Source: Euborellia annulipes
Taxonomy: Eukaryota; Arthropoda; Insecta; Dermaptera; Anisolabididae
Direction: 5' to 3'
Length of the DNA stretch: 64,000 bases
Assembly: GCA_023213315.1 (NCBI GenBank)
Contig: JAKCPI010008019.1
Coordinates: 1 to 64,000 of the forward strand
Notes under the pieces: generated by a model
Database searches by the model: none
The model's input: only the letters and a program-made list of their open reading frames with translations
Told to the model about the DNA's origin: nothing
Program-made: the position numbers and the translations under genes
In this document: positions 20,393 through 31,500 of the stretch, one piece after another
Numbering within the stretch: position 1 is the first letter of the stretch
Layout: every line of letters starts with the position of its first letter

Positions 20393-21130
20393 AAAAAAAA
20401 ACAGAAGAAAATGCAGCCAGGATTTTTTTCTTTTAAAAAAATATATTTTTAACAGGTAATATTTCGGCCTTGGTTAAATCCATCTTCGAAGCTGTTGGTT
20501 GTCATTATATATATGACAACTAACAGCTTCGAAGATGGATTTAACCAAGAGCGGATTCAGAGGAGTTTCTCTGGGAAGGATAATCTGGTGTGACTGGTCG
20601 CACAGCACACAATTTTTTCTTACTTTCGGTAATTTAAAGGTGCATTCTGTACTTGTTTACCAGAATATATACGTTGGACAAGTGTATAGAGCTCAAAAGA
20701 GACTACGTTGAAAAATAAAATAATTTTTTGTCCAAAAAGTCACGAACTTATTGATCTGCCCTCGTATATACAAATCAAATTTTTAAATATTCATTTTTAA
20801 AATTTTACTTTAAAAATAAATCAGGAAACCGAAGGAACTTTGCAGCCAGGAGATTAATAATCTACATACACAGAGATTATTAATCTCCTGGTTGCAAAGT
20901 TCCTTCGGCTTTCTGATTAAATCTCCACATCCATAAAACATTAAATTTAAAATAAAATTTTATTCCAAAAAAAAATATTTTCTTCAAATCTCGGGGGGGG
21001 GGGGGTAAAGGGAATAATTACCCCCCCCTCTGTATCCGTCCTTGGCTTTAACCAAGGCCGAAATGTTAGCTGTTCCAAAATATACGTATTTAAAAAAAAA
21101 CTGGCTGCATTTTCTTCTGTTTTTTATCCG
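20393..21130. repeat. Palindromic hammerhead-family repeat split by a nested insertion
   Basis: Outer arms share aacagaagaaaatgcagcca (20400 region) and its inverse near 21100-21125. The left arm holds, on the minus strand, a decayed core with GGCC-GAAAT-ATT. The right-arm motif is broken at about 20557 and resumes at about 21042 (tttaaccaaggccgaaatgt). The intervening 485 bp begin and end with a weak inverted repeat (gcggattcagagg / cctctgtatccg) and are flanked by repeated tttaaccaa. The insert contains half of the CTGGTGTGAC hairpin and a separate palindrome at about 20820-20925. Confidence 0.55.
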
Positions 21131-21466
21131 TGATAAAAATTCCACAAGTCATAAAGTATCCTTATAATAAACCATGGGCGTACCCAGCGAGGGGCAGGGG
21201 CAGCTGCCCCCCCCCCACCCTAGAAGCAAGAAAAAAAATTAAATGCTTATAAAGTGATGAAATGAAACAAAATTAGGTAGGGCGATAGCGACGGGGACTC
21301 GTTAGGACTCGAGGGTTTTTATGCCTTTAATTCGAAGGCTTTTCCCATGGATCCTTGCCGAAACGTTCCAATAGAGGGTTTATTACAATGGCGTACCCAG
21401 GATCAAATCTAGAGGGGGGCAGATCATGGTCGTTCAGGGAGGATCCATCATGTCATCTCACAAGCG

Positions 21467-22274
21467 CAGTGACGGCGCTAGCTTATTCTCAGCGGGGGGG
21501 CAGGAGTGGGGCCAACTTATCAACAGGGGGGGCAGTCAATAAATATATATCCTACATCAACAGAGAAACAAAAAACCTGGTGTGAGTCGTGACACCAGAT
21601 TTTTTGTGTCGAGTTTAGGAACCGACAGAAGTTTCGGCTAAAAAAATTCTGGTTTCGGCCAAATTTCAGCCGAAACTTCGCCCTGTCCTAAACCTGAGTT
21701 TGAAAAGATGGAATGATGCTCGTATACTAATAAAAAAAAAAAAAAAAAAAACGTCGAGTGAGATTTACACTTACAAAAAGGTCAAATGATTTGGAGGCAA
21801 AAATGAAAAATTTACTAAAAAGAAAAAAAAAAAGAATTTTGTATAGGAAATTTTAAGAAAAAGTTTAAAAAAAAGGGGCCCAATAAAGTTTTTTTTTTTT
21901 TTTTAATTTAGGTCTTTTTCGGCTTCGAAGGCCATTTAGACCCCGTCTCTATTTATTTCAATTCGATTGGTAAAGTTATCGGATATTTTTTTCTTTTCGA
22001 TGACATGTCAATGGCACAAAAGAAAGATATTTACTTTAAAAGTAATTAAATTTATTTATTAAAATAAAGAATAAAAAAAAATCTTTCTTTTTATATTGTA
22101 AAAAAAAAAAACTTAAAACTTAAATTATTATACATTTTTTTAAGGAAAAGATAATAATTTTAGAAATTGTTTTTATTTGGTTATCGAGCTGATTGGGGGG
22201 GGGGGCATCCAGGGGGGCAGAGGTCCTTACCGGGGGGGCTCATGCCCCTCCTAGCCCCCGTAGCGCCGTCACTG
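21467..22274. mobile_element. hAT-like element, 808 bp
   Basis: Ends CAGTGACGGCGCTAGC and GTAGCGCCGTCACTG are flanked by a perfect 8-bp duplication cacaagcg (21459-21466, 22275-22282). Just inside both ends are long G runs. The interior contains a short hairpin (ctggtgtgagtcgtgacaccag), a decayed piece of the CCGAAA element and a minus-strand SINE end (about 21905-21975). No transposase frame. Confidence 0.85.
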
Positions 22275-23097
22275 CACAAGCGATACTCAGCAGATCCAAA
22301 TTTATAATACAATAGAATGAAGTTGGCAGGGTCGATCTTTGCTGAAACGTCCCAAAAAAGAGGGTTTAATATTATTTTTAAAAAGAAGCTCGATTATTAA
22401 CTGCATCCTCTTTCACTTCAAACATTTTATTTGAATAAATAATAGTAAATGAGCAGCCCCTTTATTTCCTCATTACATTGCCAATAACTAAAAAAGTAAA
22501 AAAGAAATAACCGTACTACTTTTTTAATCCCTTCCCTCAAGGCTTGTTCTTTGAGCTAAATAGTCCAGAGCACTATGTAATTTAAATACAATTAAAATTC
22601 ATCGGGTAAGAAAATTAAAGGTCATTGAATACGTATTCTATCTATTTTGTTATTATTCTTTCTTCTTTTAATGATCTTTTCTTAAATGCAAAATTGAAAC
22701 TGGAATTTTCTATTTGTAAGCCTAATGAGAAAGTCTAAATATTCCCATCGGATGAATCTCTTGCTGTTATTCCATTCTTTTCTTTTGCATTTCACACGCC
22801 CGGAATTTTGTTATCCGATTAGAAAGCCTTTCTTAATCGCAATGGAGATTTTAATTAGCTTTAGAAAGAAACGGTGTCTGGGTATTATCACTATTATGGG
22901 AAAAAGCCTGATCATTTTATGTATTCGAACTTAAATTATGTTGAAGTAGTGGTACTTTTGGAATCCAATTAAAAAATAATAATAATGTCAATAAACAGCC
23001 AAATTTAGTGAAATATAAAATTTAATGTATTACTCGACTGAAAGTTGAAATTTGTTATTTTTTTTCTTTAATTCAAAATAGGTCTATTAACATTTCT

Positions 23098-23600
23098 ACT
23101 TCCTCTTACCTATATACGATTATATATAGAGAAAGTATTCGTTTCATGTCAAAAATTTGATGTCGAGATTTTGATGGATATACACGTTTTGAGTTCCCCT
23201 GAGGCCAAAAAAGTGGTTTTTGCAAAATGGTCTGGATGTGTGTGTGGTTTCAATTTAAAGCATGAATGAATTGAGCTAGAAGTTGGAAATTTTAAATTTA
23301 AGATAGACAACCCCCTGAGGCGTATAAATAAGCTTTTGATCAAAATCAGCCAAAAAGTAATAGTACTTTACTGATGAGCCTTTTCAGTTTTTTCGATTTT
23401 CTCAAAATTCGCTCCAACGATTTTGGTTAAAAATCATAAATTATTTATTTTTTGGATGCTCTTTAAAATGTATATTTTAATTTTGCTCTCAAAATTATTT
23501 GAAGGACACTTTACTCTTGTGTTTCAAGGATAGATAGGAGAAATGATTGCTATGGTAAAAGAATATAAACATTTTTCCATGTTTATAAATTTTACAGGCA
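23098..23600 (-). repeat. Dispersed repeat R1, minus orientation
   Basis: In the reference orientation R1 runs from aaaatgagaatatacattt through ctgaaaaagtacatcagtaaa, aatataaaatttcaacctc, gacatcgaatttttgacatg to tactttctctcctatata and ends gagaaagtaa. This copy reads in reverse. Other copies, approximate: minus 28498-28960, 44460-45120, 48962-49540, 61080-61650; plus 27180-27482, 32400-32897, 46290-46675, 49600-50107, 52380-52600, 62980-63070; remnant 16920-17440. A 5'-truncated SINE abuts this copy at 23600-23770. No coding frame is conserved among copies. Confidence 0.8.
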
Positions 23601-23847
23601 CACAATCAGGCAGTCCGATGATTTTATTTAAGCCATTTGGATACCAAATGGCTTAAATAAGAATGCCTATACCTCCAATAGATAATTGCTAAAATAGTGA
23701 GTATCGTAAAAAGTCTTATATGGCCTAAGTTGCCGAAAAGACTGTGTGTATGTGTGGATATGAGTGTTAAAAAAAAAAAAAATCTTACAAATTCAAATGT
23801 ACCCTTCTATCGGAAATTAAATATATATCGACAGAAAAAAATCTGGT

Positions 23848-23925
23848 GTGACAAGCACAGAATACAACTTTCGATTACCGAAGGTAAGAGAAAGTTGTGT
23901 GCTGTGCAACTAGTCACACCAGATA
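23848..23925. repeat. CTGGTGTGAC hairpin associated with R1
   Basis: A near-perfect hairpin: atctggtgtgac at the left, gtcacaccagat at the right, with gcacag/ctgtgc and caactttc/gaaagttg inside and a small loop (accgaaggtaag). Other copies: 32313-32397 and 61757-61842 (full), 45150-45238 (decayed), 49555-49597 (half), and 51887-52290 (split by a palindromic repeat). It recurs at the same end of R1, so the two probably form one element. Confidence 0.75.
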
Positions 23926-24179
23926 TTTTTTTTCAATTTATTTAAAAAAAAATTAAGTCATTGGAATATTATACAATATCAATATCTCTCAATCATTGAT
24001 AAGATTCAATAATTCACAGAAATAAGAAAAGAAATATTTTTAAGAAAGTGCATTTTGATTACGAGAAAGTTTAAGGAAATTATTTTCTTGTATGTTATTT
24101 GATCTGATTCATTCATCGAGAATTTTTATAAATTAATTTCAATTTTATCCATAAATAGATGAATAATCATTAAAATTTA

Positions 24180-24530
24180 TTAATTAATATGCAAATATTG
24201 ATATTTGCATTTGAGTTGTTATTGTATGAATCAACGCTTGGTTAATTTAAAATTCGTCTTGATAGATTCTTACATAATTATGAATAACTAAATAAGGCAA
24301 TAGAAAATATTTTGACGGCAGCCCGGTTCTGTCACGACTAGTAAGTCAATCAATTTTTTTTTCTCTCTCTTTTGGTATTAAATTTTGATGTCTTTGATGA
24401 TGAAGACGCTTTTAAAACCGTTTTAAGTGATCTGCAAATTAATTAATCTCAATCAGGTGCGATCGTAAACATGTATGCGTGTAAAAAGGCAGTTTACTAA
24501 TTTGCATGCGACTTATGCAAATTTGACCGA
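24180..24530. promoter_or_regulatory. Two inverted octamer pairs in apparently unique DNA
   Basis: ATGCAAAT-attgat-ATTTGCAT occurs at 24189-24210 and ATTTGCAT-gcgactt-ATGCAAAT at 24500-24522. These are exact POU-family octamers facing each other, in opposite arrangements, about 300 bp apart. The surrounding 23960-24660 lacks recognised repeats. Enhancer function is inference only. Confidence 0.35.
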
Positions 24531-24965
24531 TTCCCAACGGCGACGACAGACAGACGGACAGAAATTTTAGATAAACTATGATTAACACTTTTGATATTTG
24601 ACGACCTGTTCGACAATAAAAGGAGAGAAGTTGGTGAAAATATTATAATTATCAATAAAATCAAATCGATTTTTTTTTTTTTTTGAACACTAAGTAGTAA
24701 TTAATCATAGATTATGGCTTATTAAATTTAATTATAACAAACCATAAAAATAAATAATAACTTTAACATTTAACACTTTTTAATTAGATAAATTCAATAA
24801 AAGATATTAAATAAAATTAAATAATTAGTAATGTCTGATGAAAAAAATTTCAAGCTTAAATATGTAGATGATATTTTGAAGTATGTAATGATTATAGGTA
24901 TTCAGACGTTAAAGCGTACTTGAAAACGACTAAAAAATAAGAGGTCGTAACCTTGTACAGTATTT

Positions 24966-25000
<35 letters not shown>

Positions 25001-25705
25001 AATAATTAATACAAAAAACTCCCATAATAATAATATAAACCTTTTATTGCCTATTAAACCTATTATTCTTAGGGTCTTCTAATTAGTTAGGACTTTGTAA
25101 TTAAAGTTTAGTAAATGTAGAGGTATTTTTCAAGATTGAACTCAAAATAAACTAAATAACAAAAGCATGGGGATGTCATTTTTGTTGAAATATTCGATCG
25201 AATATTTTATCCAAACCTTTTCTCTCCTACATCCTTGTTCAAATATTCAACTAATACACAAACTAAATGAATATTTTTTTTTTTTTTGCTGGATTATCTA
25301 CCCCTGAAATTACCAACCAACGGGAACGGGACCTCGAGATGGCATATTTAGGCGAAACAATATTTTAATAATTTATTTATTATAAAAAAGCCTGAAAAAT
25401 TGCCAGTAACTTTTTTACAATCTCATTGATATTCATTGCAAATAAATATTAATCTTTTATGGAAAAAAAAACATTAATTCTCTTTACAATTTTAAAAGAG
25501 CCACCCATGTAGAGAAAGTACCCGCCCGCCTATTTGGTAAATTAACATTAAAATTAGTGGTTTGATATAAATTATATTTTTACTCGATTATTTTCTGCTT
25601 GAGAAGAATAAAATTTAATTCTCCTTAGCAGATATTCAAATGAAAGTTTAAACAAGTAATTTCAAAAAAGGAGAGTAATTATTGCTATCTAGATAGGGAA
25701 GGAAT

Positions 25706-25857
25706 AGAACAGGCCGGCCCGTCGCACGGTCTGAGGCCTGTTGAAAAGAGGAGGGAAGAGACTGACATGCAAAGAATAAAAGGACTGCCAGTCCCAGCTC
25801 GGGTAGCTCGTGGTCGCCATCCACGTACCCACAAGATGTGGGCCCCTGAGCAAAATA
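25706..25857 (-). repeat. AAG-tailed SINE-like repeat, 3'-truncated
   Basis: Minus-strand copy of the family that starts gctcaggggcccacattttg and contains gcgaccacgagctgcccgag and gaccgtgcgacgggccggcc. It lacks the 3' end and tail. A G run and a fragment related to 46860-46960 follow at about 25893-25980. Confidence 0.7.
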
Positions 25858-26428
25858 TATAATAATTTTAGTATATTTTACATATAATATTATTTCGAAT
25901 GGGGGGGGGGGGGGGGGTGCTAAAAAGATATTGTGTCCTGGGAGCGATTTAAACTCGCTACGCCACTGGGTTCAGTAGCAGCGTTTAAATTGTGGAACAC
26001 GGTAAGAAAATGTTTTTTCAAATTTTTTTTTTGTCAAATTTTAGTTAATACAAAAATATTTCACATATCTTTCATCAGCGAGGAGTTATGCAAGTATCAA
26101 ATAGAAAGAATTCAAAAACTATTTTTATTAATTGAATTTTTGCAGAAATTTGGAATTCTATAAGGTAGAGAATTCTAGTTTAATTTTTAGCTCTAAATGG
26201 AGAATCAGAGAAAGTAGTTTCATATTTAAAAAAAATAAATAAATAAAGAACTGGGAGTATTTTTCGTTGAAATATTGCATCATTGCAATTAGATTTTGTC
26301 AACCTTTTAAGGTAAATCAATTTCTAATTTAGAAAATAGTTATTTATTTATTATTTAGTTAACATTTTATATCCGGAATTTAAATTTCATTCGTTGAATT
26401 TTTTTATTTAAAGTATTTTATATGTTAA

Positions 26429-26786
26429 CTAGACGAGCCCCGCCTCGGCGGGGCTTTCCGTCAGCAGGGGCTGCGCCCCTGGACCCCCTTGCTCGCCTAC
26501 TTATATACATACCGGTACATACATTTTCCCTTTTCATTTTTATATGTAGAGATTATTTTAGCGGTTAATTATTCATGAACTTAAGATTTTTTGTGAATCA
26601 TATCCTTTCCGGGATTCTCCCGGTACACAGACAAAAAATTTACGCCGATATTTTAGAATTCAAAATGTAAATAAATAAAAAAAATCGTAAACATGGGTAA
26701 ATATTTATATTTTGTTACCATGGCGCTATCCCTGAGGCCTGATTGGTTGTTTCCACATGGACAGGTTTAGGCAATTATAATATAGA
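26429..26786 (-). mobile_element. Non-autonomous Helitron-like element
   Basis: On the minus strand it starts TCTATATTATAATTG after a host A at 26787. It ends with a 20-bp GC-rich hairpin (AGCCCCGCCGAGGCGGGGCT, 26436-26455), then CGT and CTAG at 26432-26429, followed by a host T. This TC...hairpin...CTAG structure between A and T is the Helitron signature. A second GC hairpin (cagggg-ctgcg-cccctg) lies nearby. No Rep/helicase frame. Confidence 0.65.
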
Positions 26787-26799
26787 TGATGTTTGAATA

Positions 26800-28490
26800 A
26801 ACAGTCAAAAGATGAAATAAATATAATAATAATATATGAATTGCCTAATTTTAACTCAGCTCCTGAATAAGCCTACTTTTGGAGCTAATCAAGAGCTATG
26901 AAAAAAAAAAATTTAATCTGCCTGCACCTTAGCTATTATATAAAATATTTTTTATTAATTTATCTTAAACAAAAAAGAGTGTTGTTTATCAGATCATCAG
27001 GTCAGATTCCAGTAAAAATCGAAAGTTTTCTATAGTGGGGTATTTCCTATTTCTCTATATTACTTAAAAGAAGATAGAAAAATGCTCTATTGCTTAAGAA
27101 TTAAAATTGAGATTGCATTAATTATTCTAGGGATATTTTTTGCAATGAAAACAATTTATACTAGGGTTTGTCTTTGGGAAAATTCGGATACTAGTACTTA
27201 AAAAAAAAGGGGTTGGGGGAAAAATGTAAAAGTACTCTTTGGCTGAATTTTTTTAAAAGCTGTTTAGCGTTCAGGAGGTTACCTAACTTAAATATAAAAT
27301 TTCAACCTCGTAGTTTATTTCTCTCATATTTTATTTTAGAACACAGACCATTTTGCGGCCCATTTATTTGAACTCAAGGGGTCTTGAAACGTGTATTTCT
27401 ATCAAAATGTCGTTATCAAATTTGGGACATGAATCGAATACTTTCTCTCATATATATATATATAGGTAAGAGAAAGTAAAAATTTTTAAGAGTGAAGAAA
27501 AATGTGAAAGTAAAAATAGGATCAGAAATTTCGTCAGACAAATATTTTGCAAACCTCTGCTGATATCACATGATAATAAGAATATTGGATTTAAAAGAAA
27601 GAAATTTATTATATTTAATAAAATTTCTTTAATCCTTTTCTATAGTCTTTCGTCTTTTCGATATAATTGTTTAGAAATAAAAAATCAAATTTCTGAAAAA
27701 GTCAGAAGACTACAGCCGAAGAGTCATAAAATAAATTTTCTCTCTCTCTGAATGTCTTAATGAGCTAGTTCTATTTTATTTATATTGATATATTCATATA
27801 CTTATGCTCTCTTTAATAACATTTTTTATCCATTTATTAATATAAATACATAATTTTATAGTCAAACTATTTATGATTTTATTAATCAAATATTTATTAA
27901 AGCCTTAAAATTCAAATGATTTGATCCAACAGGATTTTTTTGTCTATAAAAAATTAAATTGCTAAGAATAAAATATCCTGCTGTTTGATCCTTCTATTAA
28001 AAGTGCTCTTATAAATAAAATTAAATTGTATAATACCTTATTAATTGATTTTCACAACATAAACTCCAAGTATAAATAAATATTAAAGACACACTCGTAT
28101 TAAATATAATTAGGCTTATTCCATTTGACACTTATGACACAAGCACCGCACACTTGTCTTGACTGCCCTGACCGGGCATCGAACGGCGACTGACAAGTTA
28201 GGAGAGGCGACCTACCGCTATACCTGAGTCAATGTTTTTTTTTTTACAAATGGAAGGGGAAAGGACATTTTCAGTAAAGAGCGCGTAACGAATGCCTTTG
28301 AATAAGAATCTGAATCTGCACTCATTTAGAATACTTTACAGTTAATGAAATTAAATGGAAGGAAACGAGCAAGAAAAAAAAAGTTCACAAAAAATAAAAT
28401 TTCTACGCTCTATAGTTAGAAAAATCAGCAATTAAGTTCTTTTAAAAAAAATACTATCTAATTTGAGATTTATTTCTAATATTTTTAGTT
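26800..28490. other. Intronic stretch with one R1 copy and a tRNA-like fragment
   Basis: An R1 copy (plus orientation) covers about 27180-27482. At about 28145-28232 on the minus strand, caggtatagcggtaggtcg and a gttcgatgcc B-box resemble a tRNA-derived sequence, probably a SINE head or tRNA pseudogene; the T-stem does not pair well. The rest is AT-rich with no exon seen. Confidence 0.4.
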
Positions 28491-29260
28491 TTTCATTTTT
28501 ACTTTCTTTTACCTATATATCTATATAAAGAAAGAGAGAGAAAACATTGGATTCATGTCAAAAATTCGATGTCGAGATTTTGATGGATATACACGTTTTG
28601 AGGTTCCCTGAGTCCAAAAAAGTGGTTTGTCTGTCTGTTTCAAAATAACTCAAGAACGAAAAGAGCTAGGAAATAGAAATTTTATATTTAAGTTAGGTAT
28701 CCCCCTGAGACGTAACACGAGGCTTTTGAACAAAATCGGTCAAAAAGTACTAGTAAGCCGCCTACTTTACTGAAAATTCGTTCCAACGATCTTGATTAAA
28801 ATTCATAAATCAATTATTTTTTTAGATGCTCTTTAAAATGTATATTCTAATTTTGCCATTGAAATCTTAAGAAGACCATAGTACTTCAAAGTAAAGATAG
28901 AAGAAATGGTTGCCACAAAATATAAAAATTTTTCTGTTTATAAATTTTACATCTTGAATTCAAATGTACCGCCTTGTTTGGGTTCGGAACCCAAGTAATC
29001 CGATGATTTCATTTAAGCGATTTGGATACCAAATTACTCTATCGCAGCTTCTTTTTCTGGACTCACACTACATCTTTTGAAGTTTAAGTTAAGCAAAAAT
29101 TTGATTCTCAAAATCTATTAAAAAATTCTGCTTATAATCTTCTAGTATAATTTCATGATTTTAATTTAAATAAACCTAGACGAATGAATGGCCTCAAAAG
29201 CCGCAAAGAACTTGTAAAAATTACTTAATAGTGTACTACATATGGGCAATGTTATGCATA

Positions 29261-29456
29261 AAGGAACCAAGCGCCATTATTATTGAAATTAAGATAAGAA
29301 GATCTTCTTGTAGAGAAAAGATCTACTTTTTTTTATTTAAATAGCAACGTTACTACTCTGTGTATAAAACAAGGAAAAAAGCCATTGGGTTTGTTTACAA
29401 GTGTGCAAATGAAATGTCCCCTATCTCAGACTTAGGTTAATGGCGCTTGGTTCCTT
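29261..29456. mobile_element. 196-bp TIR element (MITE-like)
   Basis: Perfect 19-bp inverted ends: AAGGAACCAAGCGCCATTA (29261-29279) and its inverse (29438-29456). The interior contains agaagatcttctt and poly-T and is not coding. No clear target duplication, so the superfamily is unassigned. Confidence 0.65.
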
Positions 29457-30349
29457 CTTGTATATCATCGTTCATATAGAATGTTATTTAATTGACAAAT
29501 TTATAATTTTCTTTGCAGTCTTTCTGATTCATGGCCTCAGGAGCCGAAAGAGACATTAAAAAAAAAAAAAAAAATATTGATTTATTTCTTAAGATCATTT
29601 TAAAAACACCTCTCTTTGTAGCTGATTCAACTAATAGCAAATAATCAATTAAATTAAACATATGTTTAAAAAAAGACATCATAAAAACAAGAAAGAAATT
29701 TGTCAATGTTCAAAAAAGGGAAAAAAAACGAAATTTATATTTAAATTAATTTGACTATTAAGCACTTATAAAAGTATTTAAATTTTTAGATAATCCTCTA
29801 AAAATAAACGAATTTGAAGATCAAAACCCTTTGATAAATTATTGAATTTATTGATTCTTTAATCCCCTCTCGGGCGTTAAAATCTTCGAATCAACTAATG
29901 CTGATGAAGGGTTTCCTTTGAAAAGCAACGCCGCTGTATGATAAATCAACGCCCAGAAGTCCTCAACGGTAAATTTAAGAAATATATTCATAGATATCAG
30001 GTGAAAGCAACAAAAACGGGTAGAAATTTATTTATATCCTGAGATATTAATATTAAGAATGCCAGTAGCAAAAAAAAGAACGTCAAATTAAATTATTATT
30101 TTTCAAAAGAAGGCCATATTTTGCATGGAGAGGAGGCTTGAATATTATTTTCGTTATTTATTATCTATTAAAAAAAAAAATTGTTAATTTTTTAATTCTG
30201 AATTATGGCAAAAACACAATGACCTATTTTAGAAATGTATTTTTAATTAAGTACCAAATTTTTAATAATATTTACTGAACATCAAGGTGAGTATTTAAAC
30301 ATAATGCAAATTAAATTAATCTTTTTAAGAATAAATAGCTATAAAAATG

Positions 30350-30445
30350 TAGAAATATTGGGCCGTGAGAGCGTGAAGGTTCTGGTTCGAGCCCAGGAAA
30401 AATAATTTCGCCCAATCTAACTCATCTCGCAAATTTGCTCTTAAA
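30350..30445 (+). repeat. tRNA-like fragment, probably SINE-derived
   Basis: A self-paired T-arm-like ctggttcgagcccag (about 30380-30394) is a perfect B-box. The upstream half is too short for a tRNA, so an old SINE or pseudogene is likelier. Confidence 0.3.
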
Positions 30446-30883
30446 AGATATATTGATTGGCTAATTCACAGAATGAATATTTTTCAAACAAGGGCAAATT
30501 AAATTAGTCTACCTTATTATTATTTTTTATTAAATATATTCGTTTTTAGGTCTTTTGATAGAATTGAATGAAGCTAAAAACTTCTTACATAAATACGAGT
30601 ATTTTAAGTTGATTAATTTTTTATTCAGATAGACTAATAAAATTTGTTTTAAATTTATTTAAGGTCTTTTTCGTCATCGAATGTCAATTGATTGTTATCC
30701 AATAACTCTAAAACAAATAATAAAAATTGAAACAAATGATTGTTCAAAATTATTCATAATCTTAAAAAAAATCAGCTAGATATCAAATGAAAATTTGCTC
30801 AAATTTGGATATTAAAATCCTAGGTTTAAATAAAATTATTTATCCTTTGTTGATTATAAGGCCACATCAGTCTATTTTCTATA

Positions 30884-31096
30884 TCTTCTTCCTTCTTAGC
30901 CTTATTCCCGGGGTCGGCGGAATGGGTTTTTTGCGACCGAAAGAAATAGAATAGGCCGGCCCGTCGCACGGTCTGACGCCCGTTGAAAATATAGAAGGAA
31001 GGGACAGACATGTACAGAACAGAAGGACTGCCAGTCCCAGCTCGGGTAGCTCGTGGTCGCCATCCACCTACCCACAAGATGTGGGCCCCTGAGCAA
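30884..31096 (-). mobile_element. AAG-tailed SINE-like element with 15-bp target duplication
   Basis: On the minus strand it runs from gctcaggggcccacatcttg to a tail rich in AAG (ctaagaaggaagaaga). The direct repeat agtctattttctata flanks it exactly (30869-30883, 31097-31111). A duplication of this length and a simple 3' tail indicate LINE-type target-primed insertion. No tRNA-like box pair was found, so the promoter type is unknown. Confidence 0.8.
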
Positions 31097-31144
31097 AGTC
31101 TATTTTCTATAAGCTTATATTAAGCCTTATTAACGAAACGATAC

Positions 31145-31500
31145 ACCAGGGTTTCCCAAAGTGTGGGTTACCGGGTCGTAGAAAAATTTTGCCGGGTCGC
31201 AAAAAAAAATTGTAATAACTCAAAAAAAAGTTTTTTTTTTTTTTACATATTATTCTTTAACATCATTTAGACACTAGGAATAGTGGCAGTGTGTATTTGT
31301 ACTCTTAAATATAGCTTAAAACAAACAAAAAGCTTGATTTTTATTTAAAAAATAAAATTTGTTTTGTATACTAAATGTTTTTTTTTTTTTTTTTTTTTTT
31401 TTTTCATAAAGTGAGTCTCGAAAAATTTTAAAATCTTGTACCGGGCCGCGGTCAAAAAAGTTGTTAATAAAATCGTTTGCAAATTAGCTACCGGCGTTTG
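31145..31500. repeat. Decayed hAT-like sequence
   Basis: It starts CAGGGTTTCCCAAAGTGTGG, a common hAT terminal sequence, and contains two gccgggtcgcaaaa-like segments. A terminal partner is not clear. Confidence 0.4.

Noticed and set aside
28145..28232. Possible tRNA gene on the minus strand
   Set aside because: A- and B-box-like sequences are present but the T-stem and acceptor stem do not pair, so it is more likely a SINE head or pseudogene.
30826..31096. ORFs repeated at 62473 and 63767 with MATTS/MDGDHELPELG-like starts
   Set aside because: Shared only because a SINE-like repeat is shared; flanked by target duplications and an AAG tail, with no conserved full frame.
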